Source: Boothiomyces macroporosus | Taxonomy: Eukaryota; Chytridiomycota; Chytridiomycetes; Rhizophydiales; Terramycetaceae | NCBI GenBank assembly: GCA_027604185.1 | Contig: JADGKB010000016.1 | Span: 117,886 to 181,885, forward strand | DNA: 64,000 bases | Direction of reading: 5' to 3' | Shown here: in pieces, positions 41,645 through 51,353 of the stretch | Layout: each line of letters starts with the position of its first letter | Position numbering within the stretch: the first letter of the stretch is position 1 | Program-made: the position numbers and the translations under genes | Notes under the pieces: generated by a model | Databases searched by the model: none | Told to the model about the DNA's origin: nothing | What the model saw: only the letters and a program-made list of their open reading frames with translations

Positions 41645-43596
41645 TCACACTAAAGGAATCAAAGTGATCCCTTTAAACAAGCTAACCATGTTATTGAAAG
41701 CAAATCCGAGAGAGTTCTCGTCAATATCTTCATATCCGTTTTCTCCTACTCTCGGGTCACTTAGAAGCAACTCAGCAACATCCTTGTGTCCTCTTTTCAT
41801 GGCAATTCGGATACAAAAGTTGTTGTCGACCGTTGGATCTACTCGCGGGTCATTTAACAACAATCTAACTACCTCTGTATGACCATTTTGGCATGCAAAT
41901 CTAATGGCGTATTGGTTATCCACTGCTGGATCAACACGCTTATCAGACAGCAAGAATTCTACAGTCTCTACATGTCCATCTTGACAAGCCCATCCCAGAG
42001 CGTATCCATCGTCTGCAGTTGGGTCTACTCTAGGGTCAGTCAAAAGTAGTTTAACTATTGCAGTATGACCGTGATTTGCGGCTAACCTTACTGCATAGTT
42101 GTCATCATCAGCCGCGTTTACCCGAATATCATCCAGCAGTAATTTAACAACGTCATAGTGCCCATTTTCAGCTGCTTTACCTATTGCATAGTTTTCCAAA
42201 TCTGCTGGATCAACCATAGGATGTTCCATCAATATCTTTACAATTTGAAGGAATCCATACTCAGCTGCTACTCTAATCGGGTAGTTATCATCCACAGATG
42301 GGTCTACAGTTTCAAATGACAACAGATATTTCACAATTTCAAACTTTCCTCCTTCGCAGGCTTCTTGTACTGCACAGTTATCTTCAACATTAGGAGGAAC
42401 ATTTAGTTCTTCAAATATATACTTTAGAACATCCATGTGTCCCAAATTTGCAGCTATTTTAACACAATAGTAATCGTCAGCCGAGATTTCTACCCTTGGA
42501 TCCATCATCAACAGCTTCATTATCTCCAAATGGTTATTCTCGGCAGCCACTTGAATCGAGTGATTTTTATCCGCACTAGGATCCACTCGTTTATCATCCA
42601 TCAATAGTTTCACAATATCAAAAAATCCAAATTCCGAAGCGAGGCAAATACAAACATTATCTAGTTTAAATAAAAGCTACTGTCGTCAGACGGATCAACT
42701 CTAGGGTCTTTTAGCAACATTTTCACTATTTTCAAGTGTCCGTTCCTACATGCTTCTATAATAGCTTCATTTTCAAAGTCAGAAGGATCGACTCTTTCGT
42801 CGTCCATCAATAATTTTACAATCTCATAGTGACCACTAGCTGCAGCCATTCTTATTGCTTCATTATCCAATGCTGATGGATCTACCAATTCATAATGTAA
42901 TAGCGCTTTGACCATATCCACATATCCATTTGCACAGCTTGTTCTAATAGCATAATCATCCTCTGCATTGAGGTATATCCTTTCTTCTTCCAGCAAGAGA
43001 GAAAGGATCGACATTTGGTTATGATCAACCACAGTTTTCAATAGAACATCATCTTGGTCTGAAGGATCAACTCTCTCATCCTGTAACAATAACGATACCA
43101 TTTGAGCGTTATTCAACGTTGCAGCTAGTATAATAGATTGGTTATCACCACTACTCGGATCCACATTTTCATTAGTCAATAGTTTCTTTACAGCTGTCAA
43201 AGACCCATTTGCTACACAAAGATAAAACAAATCATCGCACAAGTCAAAGTCTGGTACATTATCCAGCAACCCAATAGCAATATCCGAATCAAACGATTTT
43301 GCAGTATTAATCATATTGTAGAGAACGGTTTCTTGGTCTTTTACCGAAGCCTCTTTGACAGATTTCTTAAATTGTGTGTAGTGGCCTTTGAGGCAAATGT
43401 AATTGAATGATTTTGTAGTTGTTGTTTTTAGCTGGATATATTTCGATGGGTCTTTTGCGTGTATCAATTCCACGCTTTCTTTGTATGCTGTAAACGTAAA
43501 GACAGGCTCTAACGGGAGATTAATTGCCATTCGCAGATTGTAATAATCAGTAATATTCAGATGCTGGATGATAAGCGGATCAGTAACACTAAACAT
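41645..43596 (-). CDS. Long ankyrin-repeat protein, two exons
   Basis: Two frames join through a 20-nt intron (42661-42680, GTAGCTTTTATTTAAACTAG) to give 643 residues. After an N-terminal region of about 100 residues (LNITDYYNLRMAINLPLEPV, weakly F-box-like) come roughly fifteen ankyrin repeats of the type A-x-x-GH-x-EIVKLLL-x-D-x-RVDPS-x-DDN-x-AIR. Such arrays mediate protein binding and are expanded in several chytrid genomes. The repeats are near 33 residues with a nearly constant DPRVDP turn, which implies recent internal duplication. No enzymatic domain is seen. It lies between 7TM members 7 and 8 on the same strand. Confidence 0.88.
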
Positions 43597-43630
43597 TTTC
43601 TAAAACTTTTTTTTTCATTGTTTTTATTGT

Positions 43631-45073
43631 TTACAAGATTGATTTGGAAGTAAGAGTATTAGAGCGAGATATTTCACTTCTTATGGACATTAGGATCTTG
43701 ATGTGCTCGATAAATAGGCAGTTTAATGCCCCGTGGATAGCCCAGATCAATGTAACTACACCAGAGAGCGCTAATACGTTTCTATCGGTCATTAACACGC
43801 TTGTATAGTACGACAGACATATCAGTACAAAGTATAAGGCTGCATTTGCCAACTGCGAGAGGTTAAGGAATGAGAATCGCTTGTCTCTTTGATGGAGAAT
43901 CCATAGTGACCCCAATGCAGAAGTTCTTTCTACTGTAGCGGACTGCACTAGCTTCACTGCAACAAAGAATGACGGGACAGTATCATAAATGATGGTAAAG
44001 ATTGACCAGAATGGCTCCCATTTGAACCAAGCTTCTACAAAAGCAGCAAAGCTACCATTAGGATCCGCGTGGTCATTGGCATATGTCAAGTACCAAGAGC
44101 CAGCAAATACAACATGTACAGCAATAACACCAAAGTAAATCAAGTGGCCCCAGATTTTTCCAGATAGATTGTTGAAACCGACAATGAAATAGGTGGTATT
44201 CAACACAGTGGTCAAAGTAGCAGCACAGAATAACACTCTTTTAGTTTGAGTAAATATTGAAAGTGTTTCGCCATTGAGGAAAATAGTATTGTAGTAAACA
44301 TCCTCGAATATCGTCCACAGAACCCAGAGTAGCTGTGAGAGCAGGAAGAAGAGCATGTAATTGGTTCTCTTTTGATGATACTTTACAACGAAATAGACAA
44401 ATATAGCAACACTGACAATAGTAGATACTACATATGAAATGATGGATAGTATTTCCATAGGGATGTGGAATTTAGGTACTAGTAGTGTTTGAGGAGTGTA
44501 AGTAGTCCATTTGTAAGTCTCGCTGCCTTGCAAAACATCTATAAATGACAGAGAAACGTTGCCAATAGTAGCATCTTGAATAGTCTTGTTGTTAGTGCTG
44601 TACGACAAAAAGTTTCCTTTGCAGTCCTTGCCGCTATACACTTGGAGAGTACCGTCACTCGTACACATGTAATTATTGTCAATACAACTGCCGTCGGCTT
44701 TGTAATAAACTTGCTGGAATCCAAATAGCGAGGAATTGTCTTTGGAGATTAATTTGCAGTAGCTAGTTCCAACAGCAGATTTTGGGAAATCAGAAGAGTC
44801 TAAAGTGGTGATAAAATGATATGTTTGAGAGGAATATGGTTGCGGAATAGTGGGATCAAGAGATACAACACAGCATCCTTGATTTACATCTTGAGGATCC
44901 AACCCACAAGTTGGAGGTAAATATTCGTTAATTGCATCCTGAAAAACTAGTGTTCCATTTGTAGTTTGGTCAAATGTGTACATGCTAGTTGGGGCTCCAC
45001 TGCATTCTCCTTGCATCCATACAGACTGGAACACCGTGTATGGACCAGTCATATTTACATTCGTTGCCAGCAT
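43631..45073 (-). CDS. Cys-rich-ectodomain 7TM protein (family member 8, divergent)
   Basis: The 480-residue frame starts at ATG 45073 (MLATNVNMTGPYTVFQSVWM). It keeps the eight Cys (CSGAP, TCGLD, QGCCVVS, YCKL, GSCIDN, YMCTSDG, DCKG) and the boundary TYKWTTYTPQTLLVPKFHIP. Seven hydrophobic segments follow, with TTVLNTTYFIVGFNNL third and LSGVVTLIWAIHGALNCLF with IEHIKIL last. The tail is short, so signalling through a long phosphorylated tail is less likely here. It ends the 7TM cluster and starts 34 bases beyond the ankyrin gene's start codon. Confidence 0.84.
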   Translation of the reverse strand: MLATNVNMTGPYTVFQSVWMQGECSGAPTSMYTFDQTTNGTLVFQDAINEYLPPTCGLDPQDVNQGCCVVSLDPTIPQPYSSQTYHFITTLDSSDFPKSAVGTSYCKLISKDNSSLFGFQQVYYKADGSCIDNNYMCTSDGTLQVYSGKDCKGNFLSYSTNNKTIQDATIGNVSLSFIDVLQGSETYKWTTYTPQTLLVPKFHIPMEILSIISYVVSTIVSVAIFVYFVVKYHQKRTNYMLFFLLSQLLWVLWTIFEDVYYNTIFLNGETLSIFTQTKRVLFCAATLTTVLNTTYFIVGFNNLSGKIWGHLIYFGVIAVHVVFAGSWYLTYANDHADPNGSFAAFVEAWFKWEPFWSIFTIIYDTVPSFFVAVKLVQSATVERTSALGSLWILHQRDKRFSFLNLSQLANAALYFVLICLSYYTSVLMTDRNVLALSGVVTLIWAIHGALNCLFIEHIKILMSIRSEISRSNTLTSKSIL

Positions 45074-46025
45074 TACTTTTTGGTAATTATTTTTTTGTTT
45101 TATAAAATTGGAGGCGCTCTGGTCAGGGGTCTCTGGATCACGAAGCGCAAATGTTGCGGCCTACCATTCCTTCAAGACAACTGGAACAAACAGAAAAAAA
45201 TCCCACAGACAAACCCAGAGGGAAAAATTATTGCGGATACTTATATTTAAATAGAATTGCTATCATTTTTTTTGTTTGCAAAGCTTATTAAATATTCTAT
45301 TTGAATAGTGTGGGGCTTCGTGGTATCTGTTCTCTTGACTTTTTTTTAATGGCGCACATCACAAAAAACCAATTCAGCCGCATTATGATTAAATTTACCC
45401 TGGGACGGGGTTGCCTCTAGTTTTCATAGTAATCAATTGTTCTATTTTCAGTAGGATTAGAGCTAACGGTTTCCTTAAGAAAACAACACGGATGATGATT
45501 GGTGTTTCACCATAGAAGCCTACACATGAAATTGTTTCAGGCTCGTTTGCTTCATTGTACAAGTTTGAGCTGATGAAATCGATGAGCATTTCCTTCAAAT
45601 CAGCTCTAATTGTGTGCTATGCTGGGGAGCGACTCTCAAACTGTCACCATCGATAAGCAAATACAAGACTCGCAATAGAGTGTAATTGATAGAGTGTTGA
45701 ACATAACATTTGATTTACTCTTTTTAATCTTCTTGGAGTTCAATATTTTATCCATGTCGATTCCTATGGATTTCAATAAGCTTGCATTGGTGATACAATC
45801 TTAAGGTTACAATTGGTTAAAAGAATCGAGAAATTGACATTGTTTGAATATGCCGCCCGCTGTCCAAATTTATTATTGTGTGAGATGACCAGTTACTCGG
45901 AACATTCCTCCATTTATTCACATTTTTAATCTTCAAACCAAACCTTAAAACATTAAAACTCTAATCTTAAACTCTAATCTTTAACTCTAATTTACTATAA
46001 ATTCAAGAAAAGGCAAAACACAGAA
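45074..46025. other. Intergenic with an unresolved minus-strand candidate
   Basis: A minus-strand frame at 45395-45598 (MKEMLIDFISSNLYNEANEP...) reads like protein for its first 45 residues and then becomes less convincing. Further open pieces lie upstream to about 45760. These may be exons of one small gene split by tiny introns, but I could not find joins that work. Near 45955-45995 are three imperfect copies of AAACTCTAATCT just ahead of the next gene. Confidence 0.3.
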
Positions 46026-46520
46026 ATGAACTTTAAATGTCCCAAGTGTGAATTCAAGTCACCAACAGCTAAAATTGTACAGTCGCACTGTTTCAATATC
46101 CACCGACTCAATATTCCAAAATCTCGGTTAAACTGCGAAAACAAACTTGACGATCACTGTTTAATGCAAATGAATCAATCAGAGCCAATCCAAAAGAACT
46201 CCAATCCTGAATGTCCACCTTCACTTAAAGACCCTTCAAATACAGACTGCGAGCCCTTCACTCTTGAATATCACATAAATTTAATTGAAAAATTATCAAG
46301 AAAAGTAGTGGAGCTAAAAAACAGAAACTCTAGTTTAGAATCTCAGCTAAAAACAAGCCTAAATAGATGCTCAGCACTTGAAATACAATCCAATTACCTA
46401 AAGCAATTGGTAAATATTTTTGCAAAGAAGGAAATGAAGAATTATGCTTTAAAGACTTTGGACTATTATTCACAGAAATCGAGTTATTTACAGTACAAGA
46501 AAAAGAAATTACTATTTTGA
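46026..46520 (+). CDS. Single C2H2 zinc finger plus coiled coil, 164 residues
   Basis: The protein starts MNFKCPKCEFKSP and has one C2H2-like finger, C5-x2-C8-x12-H21-x4-H26. Residues about 88-135 form a likely coiled coil (LIEKLSRKVVELKNRNSSLE then SQLKTSLNRCSALEI). The end is Lys-rich (QYKKKKLLF). It could be a small DNA- or RNA-binding dimer; no family is recognised. It lies between the 7TM cluster and the potassium channel gene, transcribed toward the channel. Confidence 0.6.
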   Translation: MNFKCPKCEFKSPTAKIVQSHCFNIHRLNIPKSRLNCENKLDDHCLMQMNQSEPIQKNSNPECPPSLKDPSNTDCEPFTLEYHINLIEKLSRKVVELKNRNSSLESQLKTSLNRCSALEIQSNYLKQLVNIFAKKEMKNYALKTLDYYSQKSSYLQYKKKKLLF

Positions 46521-46624
46521 ATATATGCAATGATGATTCAGATAGGTTTCAAGCTGTGGCTATGCCATGGCTATGTGTTTGACACTGAAAATATCTTTAA
46601 AAAAGTGGTTGGTGGTAAATTACG

Positions 46625-47923
46625 ATGCTTTCTCTCAATGGTTTCTTTGAAAAAAATCAATCCCTAGCAATGAAACCATACTTTTACAGCAATCTTGCGA
46701 GTAACTTTGCCTTTCTGTGTATCATCAGATCAATAGGTCAATCAACTTGGATTATTACCTCTAATTACGACCCAGAGCAAATCGCAAATTCTTATTATGG
46801 TGTTCAAGAAACATTGGTCCAACGGTACTTTCTTGGGTTTTGTATTCTCACTAGTTTGGTCAATGAAATATGTATCAGGGTGCGTTCTCTTGGCTATAAA
46901 GAAAAGATAATGACTATATTGATGGTGATGTGCGATTCTACACAAATATCCCTCTTGATATTCAATATAAAAAGATGGACAGATCAATTCCCCACAAACG
47001 AGAACATCTACAGCCCAGGAGGATTTAACGCTAGTTGCTCGGCATTAATAGCATCTTGCATCTCATTCGCACTGATACTATCTGATTTACTATATTTTCA
47101 ACGGTTCAAACTTGTCTCTGGGGAGCAGAGCAAGTACGAATTTGCAAATTTCTTGCTTTATGGATGGATTCTGGTTGGTGCTCTAGTTTTCAGTTTAGTT
47201 GAAAGTTGGACATTCGAAACTGCGGGAATATTCTGTTTAATGACACTACTAACTATAGGGTATGGTGGGTTGGTACCATTGACGCTTGCTGGAAAATGGA
47301 TAATGTTTGTTTTTACTAGTGTTGGGCTTTTTCTAATCGGGTTCTGTGTTTTGGATTATGAAGAGGTACTTGTAGCTGATGCTAATTTGTATCGTGAAAC
47401 ACCCCAGGATGATATTGGTGTAGTTCAAATGGAAGGTTCAGATTCTGGCTCGTTACTTCCGTTGGAAAGAATTGATGGTCTAAGACGAAGAGATAGATAC
47501 AATCCAGCCCCTTCAAGTTTGCCATTGGAGCAATTCCCAACATTTACTTCTATTCTTCAACCAGAAAAAAAGACACCATTCAGGTACACACTTTTACTAG
47601 TAGTGGGAAGATTAGTCGTCTTTTGGATGATTTCTTCAACCATCTTTATGATAACTGAACCAGGCTGGCAGTTTATCGACGGTATGTACTTTGCGTTCGT
47701 TACAATGACTGGAATTGGATACGGAAACTACGTTCTTAAATCACCAATAAGCAATGAATTTTGCTGGATCTTTTTGTTTAACGCCATATCGTTATTGGCT
47801 TCCGCTGGAAATGCTATTACAGACAAGATTAATGGCTTCTATAGAGAAAATTACAGGAATCGTTATGAACAGAAAATCCGCAAGTTGCTGGATCAAAGTA
47901 GAACTATCGCTGTTGTTCGTTGA
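46625..47923 (+). CDS. TOK-type two-pore potassium channel
   Basis: The 432-residue protein has the eight-helix, two-pore layout of fungal outward-rectifying K+ channels (TOK1). Five hydrophobic segments precede the first pore MTLLTIGYGGLVPLT, whose filter is TIGYG. Segment six follows (IMFVFTSVGLFLIGFCVL), then a charged linker (DGLRRRDRY), segment seven, the second pore FVTMTGIGYGN with filter GIGYG, and segment eight (FLFNAISLLASAGNA). It would release K+ at the plasma membrane on depolarisation and help set membrane potential. It is shorter than yeast Tok1, mainly in the C-terminal tail, which here is about 35 basic residues. Confidence 0.9.
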   Translation: MLSLNGFFEKNQSLAMKPYFYSNLASNFAFLCIIRSIGQSTWIITSNYDPEQIANSYYGVQETLVQRYFLGFCILTSLVNEICIRVRSLGYKEKIMTILMVMCDSTQISLLIFNIKRWTDQFPTNENIYSPGGFNASCSALIASCISFALILSDLLYFQRFKLVSGEQSKYEFANFLLYGWILVGALVFSLVESWTFETAGIFCLMTLLTIGYGGLVPLTLAGKWIMFVFTSVGLFLIGFCVLDYEEVLVADANLYRETPQDDIGVVQMEGSDSGSLLPLERIDGLRRRDRYNPAPSSLPLEQFPTFTSILQPEKKTPFRYTLLLVVGRLVVFWMISSTIFMITEPGWQFIDGMYFAFVTMTGIGYGNYVLKSPISNEFCWIFLFNAISLLASAGNAITDKINGFYRENYRNRYEQKIRKLLDQSRTIAVVR

Positions 47924-48137
47924 TTAAAAGTTTGATTTCATTCAAATGTCTTTTGGAAATACGGTTCATCCAATTGAACAGCACTTTCCCGGATATTGAA
48001 TAAATCCCTTTCATAGCCCAGATAGAATTTCGCCCTTATTTCAATCTCATTTGTTTACAGCACATCTCATTTCGCGTATTATTCCCTTTCATTGTCTTGC
48101 ATTGTGTAAATTTCCATTGAGTTTCTTTTCACAACAA

Positions 48138-49727
48138 ATGCCTCAGCTTAGCTATCAAACACAACAGACGCTATTCTGGACATTAATATCTATATTCAAC
48201 ATTCCATATTTCACCCTATGGGCAATTCTCTTGGTGTTTTTTAGGGATACTGAAACAATCAAGAGAAGGAATCCTATTCTTGTGTATGCGATTGCTGTAG
48301 GGCACTTTCTGTTCTTTCACGGTATAATTATCAGCTGCAATTTCTTTTCAGATTACCTTCAAGGCTTTACTAATACGTGGCTGGTTCATTTGCTTGTAAC
48401 TGTTGGTGGATCAATCTTTCTAATGTCATACTCAATAATGGCACTTTCACTAGGTGTCAATCAACTGCTTGCTCATGCAAGATTAAATATTGAAAATAAC
48501 GCAGAAGGAGAGGTTTTTGATTCGGCCCAAATTATCATCATTAAAATATTTATGCAGTTGAAACACGATCCCTTTGAAAAGCGGGTAAGGAATGGTAGTA
48601 GGCCATCTGTAATGTCTCCATCCCAGCAGCAATCGCAATCCCAGGCCCAGGCCCAGATTGAAAGACAGTCAACATACCGATTTGATAATTTAAACGGACA
48701 TATTCCAAATAGAGTCGTATTGATGCACTTGGGTGTTTCCGTTATATTCTCAGTAATTATATCAATCGTATCTATTCTGGTATTTATGCCAATGGGATAC
48801 AATAGCCAGTACACCAGCACATTTTTGAAACTAATGATTTTTGGGATTACAGTTGTCAATTTATCATTCCTAATTGACTTGCTAGTATCTATTCGCAAGT
48901 TCAAAGACAGTTTAGGAATCAAAAATGAAATCACTGTATTCATTGGCTATTTCCTGATTATCATTACCGCATATCAAATATTGGAATACGCGCCATTCAT
49001 GAATGGAACCGATTTCAAACTATATGTTGGATCTAACATATTGCTGTTGATTGAAACCTATGTAATTTTATTTGCATCAAGCTTCTATGTTCTACTCTTC
49101 GCATACTCTGAAAAGAAGGATCGAATCAAGATGATGAACATCAATCACAATTTATTCCGAAAGAGCACAATGATCAAATCAAACGAGAACATTCAACCAA
49201 AAGTGATCGAGAAACGACCTTCTGCTTTGACATACGGCATGGATGACCTTATTGACATTACTCTCACACCAAGCAGATTCAAGAAATTGAAAAAAAGCTT
49301 GGCTGAGGATTTAGCACCAGAGAACGCCATGTTTGTAGAGGACCTTATCCAAGGCTACGCTAAATTGGGCAGGACATTGCTCATATTCGACCACCCACCA
49401 GTTAACGTTGCCAATCATCTTTCCCAGACAAAAGCTGCTTCCGCAGATAACCTCACCCAAGTACCAGAATCAAACATAAAAAATATGAACGAAATCAATG
49501 AAATCGTATTCTTGAAATACCTCTACAAAAAGTACATTCAGCCAAATTCACCAAATGAACTCAACATCCCATCAAAATTCAGAAAAGAAATCACGGCAAA
49601 GTTGATTGAAGAGCGCAATATCAACTTGACTATTGGGCTGTATGATAAAGTGAGGGACGAAGTTTACAAAATGATTTTCTTGAATAACTATCCGAAATTC
49701 AAAAAGAAAGAGGAGCCTATTGGTTGA
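48138..49727 (+). CDS. 7TM receptor-like protein with C-terminal RGS domain
   Basis: I start at ATG 48138 (MPQLSYQTQQTLFW), giving 529 residues; the frame is open further upstream without an ATG. Seven hydrophobic segments occupy the first two thirds, with a long Gln/Ala-rich loop (QQQSQSQAQAQIERQS) between segments four and five. The C-terminus carries an RGS domain (ENAMFVEDLIQGYAKLGRTL ... KYIQPNSPNELNIPSKFRKE ... LYDKVRDEVYKMIFLNNYPK). RGS domains speed GTP hydrolysis by G-alpha. Fungal 7TM-RGS proteins of this order are known. The insertion in the RGS between FDHPPV and MNEINEI is longer than usual. It implies heterotrimeric G-protein signalling in this organism. Confidence 0.82.
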   Translation: MPQLSYQTQQTLFWTLISIFNIPYFTLWAILLVFFRDTETIKRRNPILVYAIAVGHFLFFHGIIISCNFFSDYLQGFTNTWLVHLLVTVGGSIFLMSYSIMALSLGVNQLLAHARLNIENNAEGEVFDSAQIIIIKIFMQLKHDPFEKRVRNGSRPSVMSPSQQQSQSQAQAQIERQSTYRFDNLNGHIPNRVVLMHLGVSVIFSVIISIVSILVFMPMGYNSQYTSTFLKLMIFGITVVNLSFLIDLLVSIRKFKDSLGIKNEITVFIGYFLIIITAYQILEYAPFMNGTDFKLYVGSNILLLIETYVILFASSFYVLLFAYSEKKDRIKMMNINHNLFRKSTMIKSNENIQPKVIEKRPSALTYGMDDLIDITLTPSRFKKLKKSLAEDLAPENAMFVEDLIQGYAKLGRTLLIFDHPPVNVANHLSQTKAASADNLTQVPESNIKNMNEINEIVFLKYLYKKYIQPNSPNELNIPSKFRKEITAKLIEERNINLTIGLYDKVRDEVYKMIFLNNYPKFKKKEEPIG

Positions 49728-49834
49728 TCAAAACAAGAGTCTACTGGACAATCATTCAGTCTGATTCATCTTTTCAGAATAAAATATTTTACCCTTGATT
49801 TCCAGCTTCAATGTTTTTGTAATTTAAAATTTCC

Positions 49835-50251
49835 ATGAATTGCAAATGCCATCCACCAGCTACCTACTCCCAGTCATTGCATGAAATGGATTTTGAAAGG
49901 TCAATTCATAACGCTGCGCATAAAAACAATCTCAATAAAGTCGAACGAATGGTAGACTCGCTTGTAAACGAATTTGATTCGGCTGGATATCTTCCAATAC
50001 ATTATGCAGTCAGGCAAGGATATCTGGAAATGACCAAGTTGTTAATTCGCAAAGGCGCATGTGTAAATGCGAAAACAATGTATGGACAGGTGAGCGTTTT
50101 GCATAGGGCTTGCATGTCTGGAAACTTGGAACTGGTTCGTTTCTTGATACAGCAAGGAGCAGATTTGGAAGCCGTGGATAAAGACGGTCGAACGGTATTT
50201 GATATTGCTCCGGAAAACAAAGAACTGGCAAAGCTATTGAGTGGTAACTGA
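49835..50251 (+). CDS. ANKRD39-like ankyrin-repeat protein
   Basis: The 138-residue protein has the ANKRD39 N-terminus: a Cys-rich start (MNCKCHPPATYSQSLHEMDF) followed by ERSIHNAAHKNNLNKVERMV, matching the EMDFERGIWSAA phrase of the animal protein. Three ankyrin repeats follow (DSAGYLPIHYAVRQGYLEMT, VLHRACMSGNLELVRFLI and the DKDGRTVFDIA repeat). It lacks about one repeat compared with animal ANKRD39. The cellular role of ANKRD39 is not settled. Its presence fits a lineage that retains flagellum-era genes, but that is inference. No intron is needed. Confidence 0.78.
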   Translation: MNCKCHPPATYSQSLHEMDFERSIHNAAHKNNLNKVERMVDSLVNEFDSAGYLPIHYAVRQGYLEMTKLLIRKGACVNAKTMYGQVSVLHRACMSGNLELVRFLIQQGADLEAVDKDGRTVFDIAPENKELAKLLSGN

Positions 50252-50505
50252 TTGAAAGATTGAGACCAGGCACGTTAAGAGTATCATTTGCTGTGTCTCT
50301 ATAATTGCGCTTCACGCTATCTAATCAAGTTCAAGAACAAGTTTCTATTCCAATGCAAATTTTCCCGCAACAAATTGGTTCTACAAGATTCAATGTAGAT
50401 TTGGAATCAAAATAAAGGTGTTTGGTTGGATTTAATCAGTTGCTCCTATTTAGGAACCGCGGCATCTATTTCAGGGTCTTGGCTTTTTAAATGTTTCACC
50501 AATAG

Positions 50506-51324
50506 ATGAAGATTTTGGCACTAGTCGGGTTTGTTCTAGCAGGTGTAAATGACGATGGAAGCCCCTGCTATATTGGAAACTGCTGGAACAACAACACAGA
50601 GCTGGTCAATTGGACGGCAAGTAACTCAACTGGTGCGCCAGTTTGGGCTGACGATGGTTCCGCTGGAATCACATTTGAATTGCTCTATGAAAGAAAATTA
50701 GAGCTGCCTCCTTTAGATGGGTACTGGGCAAAAAGGCATTTCAATTACAGACTAGTCACGCAAAAAACTGGAGGATCCAAACAATATTTAACAGGTATTC
50801 AAAAAGGACGTCCTTTGCAAGACTATCTTTATTTTATGAAGTCTGTAGGGTATGCGCTTGTAAAGATTTACGATGATATCAAGATGCAAACCACAGATTA
50901 CAAGGTAGGTGTTGATGGCTCTTTTACTGTTTTGCCTGCTTCATACTACATCCCATCACCAGATGGAAGGCTACTTTCATCACTTAGCTGCAATCAATCT
51001 TCTTGTGCCCTCGCTTTCTTGGATTCTCACTCTCTAAATTCAGTTGGAAATAGCTTTTCTTTAAATTTGTCTGGTAAACAATCCACCAGATAGACCTCTA
51101 GAAATCAATTCATTGTTTCAGATGCGTCAAATTACTCTTATTCAATTGATCCTTTTGGAAACGCGACAGATATTCCATTATCTGTATGTTTTGGTGCTCA
51201 GACGACAAGCAGCAAAATCAATACCAATGGTGATATTATTGGAATCACTAGAGATTGGTTTTTTAATGAAAGAATGTCTGTAATAGGAAAAGCTTCTGTC
51301 TCTGAAAAGTTTGACTGCAAATAA
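50506..51324 (+). pseudogene. Secreted protein of unknown family with an in-frame stop
   Basis: A signal peptide (MKILALVGFVLAGVNDDG) starts at ATG 50506. The protein has several N-x-S/T sites (NNNTELVNWTASNSTG) and no domain I recognise. A TAG at 51091-51093 interrupts the frame after residue 195. The same frame continues sensibly for 76 codons (QFIVSDASNYSYSIDPFGNA, GDIIGITRDWFFNERMSVIG) to a TAA at 51324. A usual 20-nt intron at the site (GTAAACAATCCACCAGATAG) would shift the frame into a stop. A 33-nt intron with a weak GTCTGG donor would keep it. So this is either a fresh nonsense allele, a gene with a slightly long intron, or a 195-residue protein with fossil 3' sequence. Confidence 0.55.
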
Positions 51325-51353
51325 ACCGGTTTCGATAACAGTTTTATTCGGAT

